Shown: positions 51,929 to 61,974, numbered from the stretch's first letter. The stretch: DNA of 64,000 nucleotides from Sphingobacterium sp. SYP-B4668 (GCF_027627455.1 NZ_CP115483.1:3410001-3474000), one strand, 5' to 3'. The notes: a model not told the origin generated them from the letters alone. Made by a program: numbers and translations.

Positions 51929-53086
51929 TTGAAAAATATTTTTACACTTTTTATTTTGTACACCATTAGCACTTTTGCTATGGCGCAAGAGATCCAATAC
52001 GCTGGATCTACCGATAGTGTATCTGTCCGTAAGGTGAGAAACCCGATAGTAATAGAGATTGAAGCCGAAAACGGTGGAATATTAGCAGAAAAGGATATTA
52101 GAAATACGACTTTCGAGGATGCCTACTACAGTGGCTTCAATCTGAGGGTGGGCTGGCAGACCCAAAAGTCCAAAGATGTTTATCATCAATTATACAATTA
52201 CCCCATATACGGCATCGGAGCCTACACCAGTACATTTAAAACCAATGTATTAGGAAGTCCATATGCGATATATGGATTTATCCTCGTGCCAATACACCCA
52301 AAGGAAAATAGGCGTTGGTCTTATGAGTATCGAATTGCACTAGGACTATCTGGAAATTTCAAACCTTATGATGAGGAGAAAAATCCACTTAATCTAGTAA
52401 TTGGCTCTAAAAACAATGTTTTTATAGATTTGGGATTTCGAGCAAAGTATAAATTGCACGAAAAATTCGATGTGGGTATCGGAGCGGCATTTCATCACTT
52501 TTCCAATGGTGCACTGAGATTACCAAATAAGGGTGTAAACTTACTCCCTATTACCGCATCTCTTTCCTATACTCCCAATCCCAAAAATGTAGATTTTTCG
52601 AGAGTCGAAGTCCCTCCGTTCGAAAGTAGCTTTTTATACCATATAAATATTGCTGGTGGTGTAAAACAAGTGGACAAAGAAAGTGATAAACGTTATTACA
52701 AATCCACATTAGGCGCATATATGAGCAGGCATGTGTCCTATAAATGGCGTATAGGAGCTGGCTTTGACCTATTTTATTCGGCATCGGGTAATGCTGTGGA
52801 AATTGCGGGTGATGAAAAAGGTAAACTGGGTTCGGTACTTTCAGGTGGTCCCGCATTTTATCTTGCCCATGTCCTGAACGAAAGACTGGTATTGAACGGC
52901 AATGTGGGCTACTATCTGCATAGAAATGCATTCAACGGCGAGATAAAAAAAGTGTACTTGAGAGCGGGAGCACGTTATTATGTTTATAAAAACCTAAATA
53001 TGGGCGTGTCGATTAAAGCGCATATGGGAAAGGCTGACTACATCGAGTGGACAACAGGTTACACCTTTGGTAGAAAAACAAAATAA
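51929..53086 (+). CDS. Acyloxyacyl hydrolase / PagL-like lipid A 3-O-deacylase
   Basis: 385 residues. The start is a TTG at 51929: a stop codon lies 15 bases upstream in frame, an AGGAG precedes it closely, and only this start gives a complete signal peptide (KNIFTLFILYTISTFAMAQ). The mature protein is an outer-membrane barrel with the PagL motif HHFSNGALRLPNKGVN near residue 190, where His and Ser are the expected catalytic residues. It would remove the 3-O acyl chain from lipid A. The C-terminal half (LNERLVLNGNVGYYLHRNAF) is a second set of strands, longer than enterobacterial PagL. Single gene. Confidence 0.85.
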   Translation: MKNIFTLFILYTISTFAMAQEIQYAGSTDSVSVRKVRNPIVIEIEAENGGILAEKDIRNTTFEDAYYSGFNLRVGWQTQKSKDVYHQLYNYPIYGIGAYTSTFKTNVLGSPYAIYGFILVPIHPKENRRWSYEYRIALGLSGNFKPYDEEKNPLNLVIGSKNNVFIDLGFRAKYKLHEKFDVGIGAAFHHFSNGALRLPNKGVNLLPITASLSYTPNPKNVDFSRVEVPPFESSFLYHINIAGGVKQVDKESDKRYYKSTLGAYMSRHVSYKWRIGAGFDLFYSASGNAVEIAGDEKGKLGSVLSGGPAFYLAHVLNERLVLNGNVGYYLHRNAFNGEIKKVYLRAGARYYVYKNLNMGVSIKAHMGKADYIEWTTGYTFGRKTK

Positions 53087-53221
53087 AAATCTATTCAATA
53101 CTACACAGTATGTTCACTTTACTGCAAAAAAGTCCGTGATTCGACATCTATTTGAATCCATACTTTCTTGCAGCACAAGTAGATTTTATTGTAATCAAAG
53201 AATGACAGTGTAGCGTCCCGC

Positions 53222-53818
53222 TTAGAACAACAGCTTACGACTTACTTCTTTATCAATGGTAATGTAACCTGGATAATAAAAAGTTTGTCCAGCAATCGTT
53301 ATAGCAGGTTTAATCTTTAAGGTCAACACACCCTTTGAATCTTGATTCCTAGATAGTGATTGGATAAAATCTTGAATTCCCGCGCCTTTCATGGATTCGT
53401 ACAAATTTGTTCGAATTTTAATCGGCACTATAGCCGACTCATTTGGAGCTATATCTAATTTTTGAATTACCTCTCCTTCTGCCAAATCTGTATTTTGAAA
53501 TGCAATCTTATATTGAAACTTATTAATGGCAGCTTTCTTCCCTGTTGGATTCGTAACCTTTAAACGGACGTTGGCATCCATAGGCACATCTTTTCTAAGC
53601 ATCGCGATCGCTAATCCAGGAAGTGCGGATAAATCCACCTCTCCATCCTTAAATACTTGCTTGAAATTAGCTCCTGCCAATCTCAAACTATCAATCGACT
53701 CCAATTCATACTTACATTTACTCAGATTTTCGATTTCCCTTTTTTGACGATTCACGCCGCAACCCACCGTCAACAATACGAGTAGGCAAATTACCAAACC
53801 TTTAATTCTATTCATCAT
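53222..53818 (-). CDS. LEA14-like lipoprotein
   Basis: 198 residues with a lipoprotein signal (LLTVGC, Cys20). Residues ~30-150 look like a Water-stress/LEA type 2 fold: KYELESIDSLRLAGANFKQ, VRLKVTNPTGKKAAINKFQYKIAFQNTDLAEGEV and NESAIVPIKIRTN. It is likely anchored in the envelope; function unknown. Its start overlaps the stop of the upstream barrel lipoprotein gene by 4 bases, so the two are translationally coupled. Confidence 0.82.
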   Translation of the reverse strand: MMNRIKGLVICLLVLLTVGCGVNRQKREIENLSKCKYELESIDSLRLAGANFKQVFKDGEVDLSALPGLAIAMLRKDVPMDANVRLKVTNPTGKKAAINKFQYKIAFQNTDLAEGEVIQKLDIAPNESAIVPIKIRTNLYESMKGAGIQDFIQSLSRNQDSKGVLTLKIKPAITIAGQTFYYPGYITIDKEVSRKLLF

Positions 53819-54561
53819 TTCTTATTTTTCCCAAAATTATAACTCACGCCAAGGGTAAATACAGCATTTCCTGCTTTCAAATATTCATTGCTCACCACAC
53901 CGATATTAAAGCCGGTGGTATATTGAAGCTGCCAATTTTTATTTAAAGCCAAACGTGTAAAGAAAACTGGCTCAACAAAGATATTATCTTCTTGGGGAGC
54001 AGCAACATTATCTATTGAAAAATCTTTCATCGCAATCCTACTTAGACGAATGGCAGTACCGTAATTCAATTCTCTTCTAGCACCAAAGAGGTTGATTTTA
54101 TCTTTTTTTATAGAGGAGTAATTGACCTGTACAAACATTTTTTCGAAATCCATATCCCTCACTTCAACGGGTATCATTCCTGAAGTTGAGGAACGTAAAT
54201 CGGTCTCCAAGGTATTACCTATACCATATCCCGCATATACCTCAAAAACCTGCCGCTTTGATTTACCCAAAGGAGTAAAATATCCTATCCCACCTTCATA
54301 AAGGTATTGCTTAAACTCTTCATTCTGTCTTTTGTTGTTGACATAGGATCCATTTGCAATAAAACCGATGTGCTTAGTAATAGCAACACCTGCATTTCCA
54401 CTGATATTACCTTTAAGATTGATATGTCCCGACAAATAGCCTTCTCCTTGCTTTGTAAACATCGGCGTTGCGGGGACATTGGGCATATACATAGACGAGC
54501 AACTCTCTAGGGAAAAGGCAATTAGGACTAAAAAAAAACTGGTAAAAATGTATCTATCCAT
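53815..54561 (-). CDS. Beta-barrel lipoprotein of unknown function
   Basis: 248 residues with a lipoprotein signal (SLESC, Cys21). The rest is a set of amphipathic strands with aromatic ends (GHINLKGNISGNAGVAITKHIGFIANGSY, LYEGGIGYFTPLG, VFEVYAGYG), ending in VFTLGVSYNFGKNKK, typical of a small outer-membrane barrel. I do not recognise a named family. It is the first gene of a two-gene operon with the LEA14-like lipoprotein. Confidence 0.8.
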   Translation of the reverse strand: MDRYIFTSFFLVLIAFSLESCSSMYMPNVPATPMFTKQGEGYLSGHINLKGNISGNAGVAITKHIGFIANGSYVNNKRQNEEFKQYLYEGGIGYFTPLGKSKRQVFEVYAGYGIGNTLETDLRSSTSGMIPVEVRDMDFEKMFVQVNYSSIKKDKINLFGARRELNYGTAIRLSRIAMKDFSIDNVAAPQEDNIFVEPVFFTRLALNKNWQLQYTTGFNIGVVSNEYLKAGNAVFTLGVSYNFGKNKK

Positions 54562-54702
54562 ACAGAAGATATTATTGTATAACTAACGACTGCTATATGT
54601 ATAAATATTGTACCAAACATTCCTTAAAGCCCGTCAAAATTTTTCCGATAATATTTTCATGCCTCTTTTGGTTATACTTTCATTATGTTTTTTGGAGGTA
54701 TT

Positions 54703-54861
54703 ATGTACCGCTATCGCTCCAAATCGTGGCAGATGGCACAGAATGCGCAAAGAACGAAGAATAAACATCACACCTGGCTTAAGAATCGCTCACAATACAA
54801 ATTTAAAGCGAGTTGTAATAGTCAAAAACAGAGTGAGATCAAAAGTATTTATTTGGATTAA
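54703..54861 (+). CDS. Possible 52-residue basic protein (doubtful)
   Basis: ATG preceded by GGAGG at a 4-base spacing, unusual among these genes. The product (MYRYRSKSWQMAQNAQRTKN..., ending IKSIYLD) is very basic and Gln/Asn/Lys-rich, with no signal or membrane segment. No family recognised. It could be a small nucleic-acid-binding protein or chance. Confidence 0.2.
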   Translation: MYRYRSKSWQMAQNAQRTKNKHHTWLKNRSQYKFKASCNSQKQSEIKSIYLD

Positions 54862-55028
54862 AAAGAACTGGATGTAGATGAAGCATCGGTAATGAACTGA
54901 AATACCATTTACGCCTATGAGGTGAGGCATTAGTAGGCCGTCACTTAAATAGTACTGTGCTTTTACAAAAAATGCTATTTCCCACAATGATTTCAGATAA
55001 AGGTATTGGTAGCCTAGAAGATATGCTT

Positions 55029-55060
55029 AAAAAAAGGTTCGATCATAAAATGACCGAACC
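55029..55060 (-). terminator. Terminator downstream of tRNA-Thr
   Basis: GGTTCG/CGAACC-based stem (11 bp with one mismatch), followed on the minus strand by seven T residues. It lies 6 bases past the tRNA 3' end. Confidence 0.9.
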
Positions 55061-55066
55061 TTCGGG

Positions 55067-55139
<73 letters not shown>

Positions 55140-55406
55140 TTTTCAAACAAGTATATCCTTGTTTTTTGGTGAGGCAAATATCGCTATCAAAATTGTGTTT
55201 TGCAAAAACATCAACTATTTTCTCCTCGTACTAGGAGCAAATATCTGAAAACCAACGAGATTAATTTGGACATAATTTCAGGTCGATTGAGATTAAACTG
55301 TAATTATGTCTTTATTTTTTAATTATTAGCGACATTTTTTCCGAAAAAAACTCAAAAACCGCAAAGGCATAATGATTGTTGTCTTTATAGAAAAATCAAT
55401 TAGAAC

Positions 55407-58019
55407 ATGAACTTTAATAACTATACAATCAAAGCACAGGAAGCCATACAAAAGGCTTCTGAAATCGCTTCTGGTAATCAACAGCAAGCGATTGAGCCGA
55501 CCCATATCCTTAAAGCCTTGTTGACCGTTGATGAAAACATCATTGGCCATTTGTTAAAAAAACTAAACGTCAACATCTCTTATTTAGAAAGTGAGGTCGA
55601 CAAACAGATACAAGCCTATCCAAAAGTAAGTGGCAGCAACGTGTACTTAAGTAGCGATGCAAACACGGTGCTCCAAAAAGCACAGTCGTTTTTAAAGGAA
55701 TTCAACGATGAATTTATCTCGATTGAACATGTGCTATTGGGTATATTGACCAGCAGTAACAAAGCGGCTTCATTACTAAAAGATCAAGGCGTCAATGAGA
55801 AAGATTTAAAATTGGCAATTAAGGAACTGAGGGGAAATAATAGAGTGACCGATCAAAATGCGGAAGCCACCTTCAACGCCCTTAATAAATATGCCCGTAA
55901 TCTTAACGAATTTGCCGAGTCGGGCAAATTGGATCCCGTAATCGGGCGAGATGAAGAAATTCGTAGAGTGATGCAAATATTGTCAAGGCGCACAAAGAAC
56001 AACCCCATCTTAGTAGGTGAACCAGGCGTAGGTAAAACTGCTATAGCTGAAGGAATTGCTCACCGAATCATCAAAGGAGATGCACCAGAAAATCTAAAAT
56101 CGAAGACGGTATTCTCCTTGGATATGGGGGCATTGATTGCCGGTGCTAAATATAAGGGAGAATTTGAAGAGCGCTTAAAAGCCGTAGTGAAAGAGGTGAC
56201 TGATAGTGATGGTGATATTATTCTATTTATCGACGAAATCCACACATTAGTGGGCGCAGGAGGTGGAGAAGGTGCAATGGATGCTGCCAACATTTTGAAA
56301 CCAGCATTAGCCCGTGGTGAATTACGAGCGATAGGCGCCACTACACTAAACGAGTATCAAAAATACTTCGAGAAGGATAAAGCGTTAGAGCGTCGTTTTC
56401 AAAAGGTAATGGTGGGAGAGCCAGATACCCAAGATGCAATTTCCATCTTACGGGGGTTAAAGGAAAGATACGAAACCCACCACAAGGTCAGGATTTTGGA
56501 TGAATCAATAATTGCAGCAGTAGAGCTCTCCCAACGGTATATTACAGATCGATTTCTTCCGGATAAAGCGATTGACCTGATTGATGAAGCGGCATCTAAA
56601 CTGCGCCTGGAAATGGATTCGGTACCCGAGGCTGTGGACGAATTGGAACGTCGCATTATGCAATTGGAGATTGAACGAGAAGCGATCAAAAGAGAACATG
56701 ACGAAAGAAAAGTGAATGAGCTGTCGGAAACTATTGCTAATCTATCTGTGGAGCGAGACTCGTTAAAAGCAGCTTGGCAGTCAGAAAAGTCATTGGTGGA
56801 CCGAGTCAATCAAGAAATTGCAAATATCGAGAACTACAAACTGGAAGCAGCGCAGGCCGAACGAGCGGGAGATTACGGTAAGGTTGCCGAACTACGATAT
56901 GGTAAGATCAAAGAAGCCCAGGATAAAGTAGAGGTCCTCAAGACCGAATTGGCGGAGAAGCAAGCAAGTAGCCGCATGCTTAAAGAGGAGGTTACCTCTG
57001 AAGACATTGCTGATGTAGTGTCTCGCTGGACTGGAATACCTGTGAATAAAATGGTTCAATCTGAACGCGAAAAGTTGCTTACTCTTGAAGAAGAGCTACA
57101 TAAAAGAGTGGCAGGGCAACATGAAGCCATCGAAGCAATCTCTGATGCGATTCGTAGATCACGAGCTGGACTAAGTGATGCCAAACGTCCAATTGGATCA
57201 TTCATCTTCTTAGGCACGACAGGAGTAGGTAAGACTGAATTGGCGAAAGCCTTAGCAGAGTTTCTCTTTGATGACGAACAAGCTATGATTCGTATCGACA
57301 TGTCGGAGTATCAAGAGAGACATGCCGTATCTAGACTTATTGGAGCGCCTCCAGGATATGTAGGCTATGATGAAGGTGGACAATTGACAGAGGCTGTGAG
57401 ACGTCGTCCATACTCGGTAGTACTATTGGATGAAATTGAGAAAGCACACCCGGATGTATTTAACATCTTGCTTCAGGTATTAGATGACGGGCATCTAACT
57501 GATAACAAGGGCCGGGTGGTAAACTTCAAGAACACCATCATCATCATGACATCCAATACTGGTTCGCATATTATACAAGAGAACTTTTCAAGTCTTAATG
57601 ATGAAAATAGGGAGGAAGTTATTGCGAGAACAAGAAGTGAGGTTTTTGATCTTCTTCAAAAGTCAATCCGACCGGAGTTTCTCAACAGGATAGACGAAGT
57701 GATTATGTTTACGCCATTAAGCCGAGAAGAGATTGGAGACATCGTACGTCTACAATTCAATAAGGTAAGGCATCAACTAGCGGAACAAAATATCTTTATA
57801 TCGGCGACAGACGAAGCCCTGGATTGGTTGGCTCAGTTGGGATACGATCCAACATATGGAGCTAGGCCTTTGAAGCGTGTGATTCAAAAACGGATTCTCA
57901 ATGAACTATCCAAAGAAATACTGTCTGGCAGGGTAGCTCGTGATACCGTGATACAATTAGATGTATTTGACGGTCAATTTGTCTTCCTAAACAAGGATAA
58001 TTTAGAGCAAGGCAAATAA
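55407..58019 (+). CDS. clpB: ATP-dependent disaggregase ClpB
   Basis: 870 residues, full length. Clp N-domain repeats at ~1-145. First AAA+ domain with Walker [14 protein letters not shown] (~205) and Walker [15 protein letters not shown] (~275). Coiled-coil middle domain at ~400-525, diagnostic of ClpB over ClpA/C. Second AAA+ domain with [16 protein letters not shown] (~602), [14 protein letters not shown] (~670) and the arginine finger region [11 protein letters not shown]. Cytoplasmic hexamer that threads aggregated proteins with DnaK. No CIRCE or sigma-32-like site is obvious upstream. Confidence 0.98.
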   Translation: MNFNNYTIKAQEAIQKASEIASGNQQQAIEPTHILKALLTVDENIIGHLLKKLNVNISYLESEVDKQIQAYPKVSGSNVYLSSDANTVLQKAQSFLKEFNDEFISIEHVLLGILTSSNKAASLLKDQGVNEKDLKLAIKELRGNNRVTDQNAEATFNALNKYARNLNEFAESGKLDPVIGRDEEIRRVMQILSRRTKNNPILVGEPGVGKTAIAEGIAHRIIKGDAPENLKSKTVFSLDMGALIAGAKYKGEFEERLKAVVKEVTDSDGDIILFIDEIHTLVGAGGGEGAMDAANILKPALARGELRAIGATTLNEYQKYFEKDKALERRFQKVMVGEPDTQDAISILRGLKERYETHHKVRILDESIIAAVELSQRYITDRFLPDKAIDLIDEAASKLRLEMDSVPEAVDELERRIMQLEIEREAIKREHDERKVNELSETIANLSVERDSLKAAWQSEKSLVDRVNQEIANIENYKLEAAQAERAGDYGKVAELRYGKIKEAQDKVEVLKTELAEKQASSRMLKEEVTSEDIADVVSRWTGIPVNKMVQSEREKLLTLEEELHKRVAGQHEAIEAISDAIRRSRAGLSDAKRPIGSFIFLGTTGVGKTELAKALAEFLFDDEQAMIRIDMSEYQERHAVSRLIGAPPGYVGYDEGGQLTEAVRRRPYSVVLLDEIEKAHPDVFNILLQVLDDGHLTDNKGRVVNFKNTIIIMTSNTGSHIIQENFSSLNDENREEVIARTRSEVFDLLQKSIRPEFLNRIDEVIMFTPLSREEIGDIVRLQFNKVRHQLAEQNIFISATDEALDWLAQLGYDPTYGARPLKRVIQKRILNELSKEILSGRVARDTVIQLDVFDGQFVFLNKDNLEQGK

Positions 58020-58028
58020 CCGTACACA

Positions 58029-58063
58029 ATAAAGCCCTTCTTAGTTCATAGGAAGGGCTTTAT
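58029..58063. terminator. Terminator between clpB and the DUF1543 gene
   Basis: ATAAAGCCCTTC / GAAGGGCTTTAT stem, 12 bp, GC-rich centre, A/T-rich base usable from both strands, 10 bases past the clpB stop. Confidence 0.85.
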
Positions 58064-58098
58064 CACGTCTATTGATGACAAGTGCTACATAAGCAAAT

Positions 58099-58662
58099 TC
58101 AACATTCGTCGTTCATCAATTTTGAAAATTTAAGATAGCCAATGTGTAGCGAGTCCGCATCCTGTTGTACAGTTGGACGGATGTTCAATTGGTATTTTGA
58201 TTTAAAATCATCGGATAACAAATCTTCCACATCGTAGACATCATCAACATCTAAGCCGTATTTATCATCGATGTGGGAAGAGATATGGTGCTTCCAAAAC
58301 ACAGTTTTTTTGGCTTGTGCTATCGCTTCTGCTATTTCCTCTGCTACGACCAATTGTTTATAATGAAATTCGTCAAATTGGTCAGGCTTATACCCGCCTA
58401 AATTCACAAAGAACAATTTCCACCGTCTTTTCTCAGGCGATACTGTATATGAACTGACACTGATTTCATAACCATCTACGTAGTTTACTTCCCGCCAAAC
58501 ATCAACATGCATCTTTCCATTGGCTTCCTTCCAAAAATTTTCCATAGCCGGTACGAGTTCGGGCAATGTCGCGGCAATACCAAAGTAAATATCATGCTGC
58601 TCCACCTGTCTACCTACAGGCTTACAGCCTAAGAGAATCATAAATAATTTCATCGTCTTCAT
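58099..58662 (-). CDS. DUF1543 domain-containing protein
   Basis: 187 residues, soluble. The start MKLFMILLGCKPVGRQVEQHDIYFGIAATLPELVPAMENFW is the DUF1543 signature. A second half (LVVAEEIAEAIAQAKKTVFWKHHISSHIDDKYGLDVDDVYDVEDLL) repeats the domain style. Function of the family is unknown. Two start codons (M1 or M4) are possible. Single gene, convergent with clpB. Confidence 0.88.
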   Translation of the reverse strand: MKTMKLFMILLGCKPVGRQVEQHDIYFGIAATLPELVPAMENFWKEANGKMHVDVWREVNYVDGYEISVSSYTVSPEKRRWKLFFVNLGGYKPDQFDEFHYKQLVVAEEIAEAIAQAKKTVFWKHHISSHIDDKYGLDVDDVYDVEDLLSDDFKSKYQLNIRPTVQQDADSLHIGYLKFSKLMNDEC

Positions 58663-58742
58663 CGTTAATACTGATTAAGAATATTTTTGAAAATCTTTTT
58701 TCAACAGCTTTCTATGTAATAATAGCTAAAAAAGATTAAAAT

Positions 58743-60092
58743 CTATCTATATGGAAACCTAACGAAAAAGCTGCTGCCTTCTCCAAGCCTACTGTTGAAC
58801 CATATTTCTCCATTCTGCTCAACAGTATATTGTTTACATAGATAAAGACCTAATCCTACTCCTTTTTCATTTGAAGTACCATAGGTAGGACCAATATCTA
58901 ACGAAAATAGTTGACTATACTTTTCTTCTCCCATGCCTTGTCCATTATCTTTTACTTCAATCAATGCGCCACTGGGCCCATCGACCAGCGAAAGTTGGAC
59001 AGTACCTCCCCTTTCCGTAAATTTCAGAGCGTTCGCGATTAAATTGCGAATGATAATCCTGAGCATACCGATGTTGACTGTTGCTTTAACATGATCATCT
59101 ATATTGGAGATGTACCGAATACCTTTGCGTGCTGCCTCCTGCCTGAACAAATCAAAAGTCTCTCCTACTGTGACACTTATGTTCTGATAGTCAAGAAGAA
59201 TCTCTCCCTGATGAAGCTGGCCCTTTGACCAATGTAATATATTAGAAAGCATCTCCTGTATGTTGTATACTGAAGAAGAAAGTAAACTCTCCATCAGTTT
59301 ACGTTCTTGATCAGTGATGGAATCCGATTTAATGATTTCTAAGTAAGCATTAATTGAATGGAGTGGTGTTTGAATATCATGCGAAAGCACTGAAAATAAT
59401 TTTGTCTTCTTATCATTGAGGTCCTTCAATGCTACTGTATTCCGATTTGATTTAAGCCTCTCGCGGTAATATTCTTTCTTCAGATAGATCAACGATAAAG
59501 CAATGACGATGATATTAATGGAGACTGTAGAGCCCATATCGATAATCGTCTTCTGGACATTGCTATAGGTATGCAGCACTGATTCGGGATATAGATATTC
59601 GTACATCATGATAATCCAGACCGTTAAAAATATAAGCAAAACCCAAAATATATACAACCTCTTTGGAGAAATGATAATAATTAAAAAAATTAGCAGCGTG
59701 AAAGACAATAGAGAAGCTCCTGACACACCATCTGCATAAAAGTAGTTGATAGCAAATAACACGTTGAGTAATACTCCACATGCCAAGACACTATATTTGT
59801 ATTGGCTTTTAAACCTAGAGAGGTAGTAAAGAAAACTCAAGAATCCTGTAATTAAGATGAATATGAAGGCTGTGACCTTTAATCCGACAATAAAATTAAA
59901 GGGTATATTATAAAAAGTTATAATAATCCCTAATAAGCACATTGCATTAAAAATTCTCATTTCAAGCGCAGTTTCATCATTCTCGCCGATAAGCCACCTC
60001 ATCCGAGAACGGCACTTCTTTAAAAACTCCATATTGCTCTTAACATTTAGATAGCCTTCTTTTTCAAGGTCGGCACACTCACGTTTATTCAT
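58743..60092 (-). CDS. Membrane sensor histidine kinase
   Basis: About 449 residues from the ATG at 60092; upstream codons in the same frame overlap the promoter region of the divergent gene and are unlikely to be translated. Six or so membrane helices between ~45 and 190 form the input domain. The HisKA H-box is FSVLSHDIQTPLHSINAY (phospho-His), followed by an HATPase domain with N-box IRNLIANALKFTERGG, G1 VKDNGQGMG and G2 GVGLGLYLCKQY. No response regulator gene is adjacent, so this is an orphan kinase. Signal unknown; it lies back to back with the beta-lactamase-like gene. Confidence 0.9.
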   Translation of the reverse strand: MNKRECADLEKEGYLNVKSNMEFLKKCRSRMRWLIGENDETALEMRIFNAMCLLGIIITFYNIPFNFIVGLKVTAFIFILITGFLSFLYYLSRFKSQYKYSVLACGVLLNVLFAINYFYADGVSGASLLSFTLLIFLIIIISPKRLYIFWVLLIFLTVWIIMMYEYLYPESVLHTYSNVQKTIIDMGSTVSINIIVIALSLIYLKKEYYRERLKSNRNTVALKDLNDKKTKLFSVLSHDIQTPLHSINAYLEIIKSDSITDQERKLMESLLSSSVYNIQEMLSNILHWSKGQLHQGEILLDYQNISVTVGETFDLFRQEAARKGIRYISNIDDHVKATVNIGMLRIIIRNLIANALKFTERGGTVQLSLVDGPSGALIEVKDNGQGMGEEKYSQLFSLDIGPTYGTSNEKGVGLGLYLCKQYTVEQNGEIWFNSRLGEGSSFFVRFPYR

Positions 60093-60128
60093 TAGATAGC
60101 ACTGCAGGATAGATACAGTAATTAAGTA

Positions 60129-60158
60129 TTGTATACGTAATGTTAGAAAATAATTTTG
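60129..60158 (+). promoter_or_regulatory. Promoter of the beta-lactamase-like gene
   Basis: TTG at 60129-60131, a 19-base spacer, then TAATTTTG at 60151-60158, a full match to the Bacteroidota -33/-7 arrangement, 42 bases before the ATG at 60200. Confidence 0.6.
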
Positions 60159-60199
60159 CAAATTACATCTAATTACGAAACGAAAATTAAAATCCAACC

Positions 60200-61102
60200 A
60201 TGAAAACCTACCTTACTTTAGTACTTCTCGGCTTTTTGAGCATCTCCATTCCAACACTTGCTCAGAAAAACGACGATAAACTCACCAAGAAATTGACAGA
60301 AGCAATTGCCGAGTTCAAAGGCGAGGTAGGCATATATGTCAAAAAAATAAATAGCGACAAAGAGGTTGCTATTCATGCTGATGAAATATTTCCAACGGCA
60401 AGTATAGTGAAAGTCCCGATACTTGTTGGCCTATTCGATAAGATAAATAATGGCGAACTTAAGTACAAACAAAAATTCATATATCGCAAAGATCGAATAT
60501 ATGGAGGATCAGGTCTCATGCAGTTTTTTAAAGACAGTGTAGAAACGGACCTCGCAACCATGGCGTCACTAATGATCAGCTACAGTGACAACATAACTTC
60601 CATATGGTGTCAAGAATTGGCCGAAGGAACAAAAATCAACAACATCATGGATAAGCTAGGATTGAAAAATACGAAAGTCAATTCCCGAACTCCCGGTCGC
60701 GAGGCTGCATGGAAAGAATATGGATGGGGCAATACCACCCCAAGAGAAATGGCCAGTCTATTGATCATGATTCGCGAGGGACAGGTCATCAGCCCTTCCA
60801 TATCGGACAAAATGTACCGTGTCTTAGGAAATGTATTTTATAATGAACGATCACTATCCCAAGTCCCTGCCCATATAAAAACCGCTTCCAAAAGCGGCTC
60901 GTTGGATGATGTCAGAAGTGAAGTAGTACTGGTGAATGCTCCAAGCGGAGACTATGTATTTAGCATCTTTACGAAAAATAACCTAGATAGAAGCTGGGAA
61001 CAAACCAATGAAGCCGAGAATCTGACTCGGAGGATATCTAATCTACTTTGGAATTATTTTGAGCCTAAGCATCCCTTTCCTTTTCAATCCTTGCTAAACT
61101 AG
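60200..61102 (+). CDS. Class A beta-lactamase-like serine hydrolase
   Basis: 300 residues with a signal peptide (MKTYLTLVLLGFLSISIPTLAQ). Active-site motifs of the beta-lactamase/DD-peptidase fold: SIVK (nucleophile Ser ~68), SDN (~129) and KSG (~231, for KTG). The omega-loop segment RTPGREAAWKEYGWGNTTPREM does not show the canonical ExxLN deacylation motif of class A enzymes, so it may be a penicillin-binding or other serine hydrolase (Beta-lactamase2 type) rather than a resistance enzyme. Divergent from a histidine kinase; convergent with kdsA through a shared hairpin. Confidence 0.82.
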   Translation: MKTYLTLVLLGFLSISIPTLAQKNDDKLTKKLTEAIAEFKGEVGIYVKKINSDKEVAIHADEIFPTASIVKVPILVGLFDKINNGELKYKQKFIYRKDRIYGGSGLMQFFKDSVETDLATMASLMISYSDNITSIWCQELAEGTKINNIMDKLGLKNTKVNSRTPGREAAWKEYGWGNTTPREMASLLIMIREGQVISPSISDKMYRVLGNVFYNERSLSQVPAHIKTASKSGSLDDVRSEVVLVNAPSGDYVFSIFTKNNLDRSWEQTNEAENLTRRISNLLWNYFEPKHPFPFQSLLN

Positions 61103-61160
61103 AAAAAAGATTATAAAAAAGGCTGAATTAAAATCCAGCCTTTTTTATAATCTTTTTTCT
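61101..61160. terminator. 25-bp perfect hairpin, bidirectional terminator
   Basis: Arms 61101-61125 and 61136-61160 are exact reverse complements around a 10-base loop, with A/T tracts that serve as T-runs on each strand. The element spans precisely from one stop codon to the other. Confidence 0.95.
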
Positions 61161-61974
61161 ATAAGATCGCCTGCCTAATACGGACCAGTTTGGTCAATAA
61201 CCCCTCCAATAAATCTAAGTGCAACATGTTGGCTCCATCAGACTTAGCATGGGCAGGATCCGGGTGTGTTTCGATAAATAGACCATCGGCACCTACCGCG
61301 ATTGCAGCTTTGGCAATGGTCTCGATTAATTGAGGCTTGCCACCGGTGACACCAGATGTCTGATTGGGTTGTTGGAGTGAATGTGTACAATCCATCACCG
61401 TAGGTACATCAAAAGATTTCATCTCAGGAATCCCTCTAAAATCAACAATCAAATCTTGATACCCAAATGTATTACCACGATCGGTCAAGAATACCTTATC
61501 ATTACCTGAGTCTTTTACTTTATCTACTGCAAATTTCATAGAATCTGCCGAAAGAAATTGTCCTTTCTTAATGTTAACGACTTTTCCTGTCTCCGCTGCT
61601 GCAACCAGTAACTCAGTCTGACGACAAAGAAAAGCTGGAATCTGCAACACATCAACATAAGCTGCAGCCATTGCAGCTTCATGACTTTCATGGATATCTG
61701 TAACGGTGGGTACACCAAACGTCTGTCCCACTTTTTCAAGAATCTTAAGCGCTTTTTCATCACCTATACCTGTAAATGAATCTACTCGTGAGCGGTTTGC
61801 TTTACGGTAAGAGCCTTTAAAAATATAAGGGATATTCAATTTATCTGTTATGGTAACTATTTTTTCAGCAATACGAAGCGCGATTTCTTCACCTTCGATT
61901 GCACAAGGACCCGCCATTAAGAAAAAATTCTCGGACTGTCCATTTTTGATATTCGGTAAATATGACTGTATCAT
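61159..61974 (-). CDS. kdsA: 3-deoxy-8-phosphooctulonate synthase (KDO-8-P synthase)
   Basis: 271 residues, cytoplasmic. It condenses arabinose-5-phosphate with phosphoenolpyruvate to KDO-8-phosphate for lipopolysaccharide. Motifs: MAGPCAIEGEEIALRIAEKI (~20-40), FKGSYRKANRSRVDSFTG (~50-68), VLQIPAFLCRQTELL (~112) and ETHPDPAHAKSDGANMLHLDLLE (~235-257). The Cys of QIPAFLCRQ is expected; whether the enzyme is metal-dependent depends on the N-terminal Asn/Cys position, which I read as Cys in GPCAIEG. It is 23 bases downstream of recQ on the same strand, so probably co-transcribed. Confidence 0.97.
   Translation of the reverse strand: MIQSYLPNIKNGQSENFFLMAGPCAIEGEEIALRIAEKIVTITDKLNIPYIFKGSYRKANRSRVDSFTGIGDEKALKILEKVGQTFGVPTVTDIHESHEAAMAAAYVDVLQIPAFLCRQTELLVAAAETGKVVNIKKGQFLSADSMKFAVDKVKDSGNDKVFLTDRGNTFGYQDLIVDFRGIPEMKSFDVPTVMDCTHSLQQPNQTSGVTGGKPQLIETIAKAAIAVGADGLFIETHPDPAHAKSDGANMLHLDLLEGLLTKLVRIRQAIL

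Larger units (their letters stand above)
54562..55066. other. Gene-poor stretch upstream of tRNA-Thr
   Basis: 505 bases. Contains the terminator downstream of the tRNA (55029-55060) and a doubtful small frame (54703-54861). Otherwise nothing was recognised. Confidence 0.5.

Noticed and set aside
54608..54877. 89-codon plus-strand frame in the stretch before tRNA-Thr
   Set aside because: Starts at a TTG without context, and the hydrophobic and basic halves show no coherent domain; an overlapping frame with a better ribosome-binding site exists.
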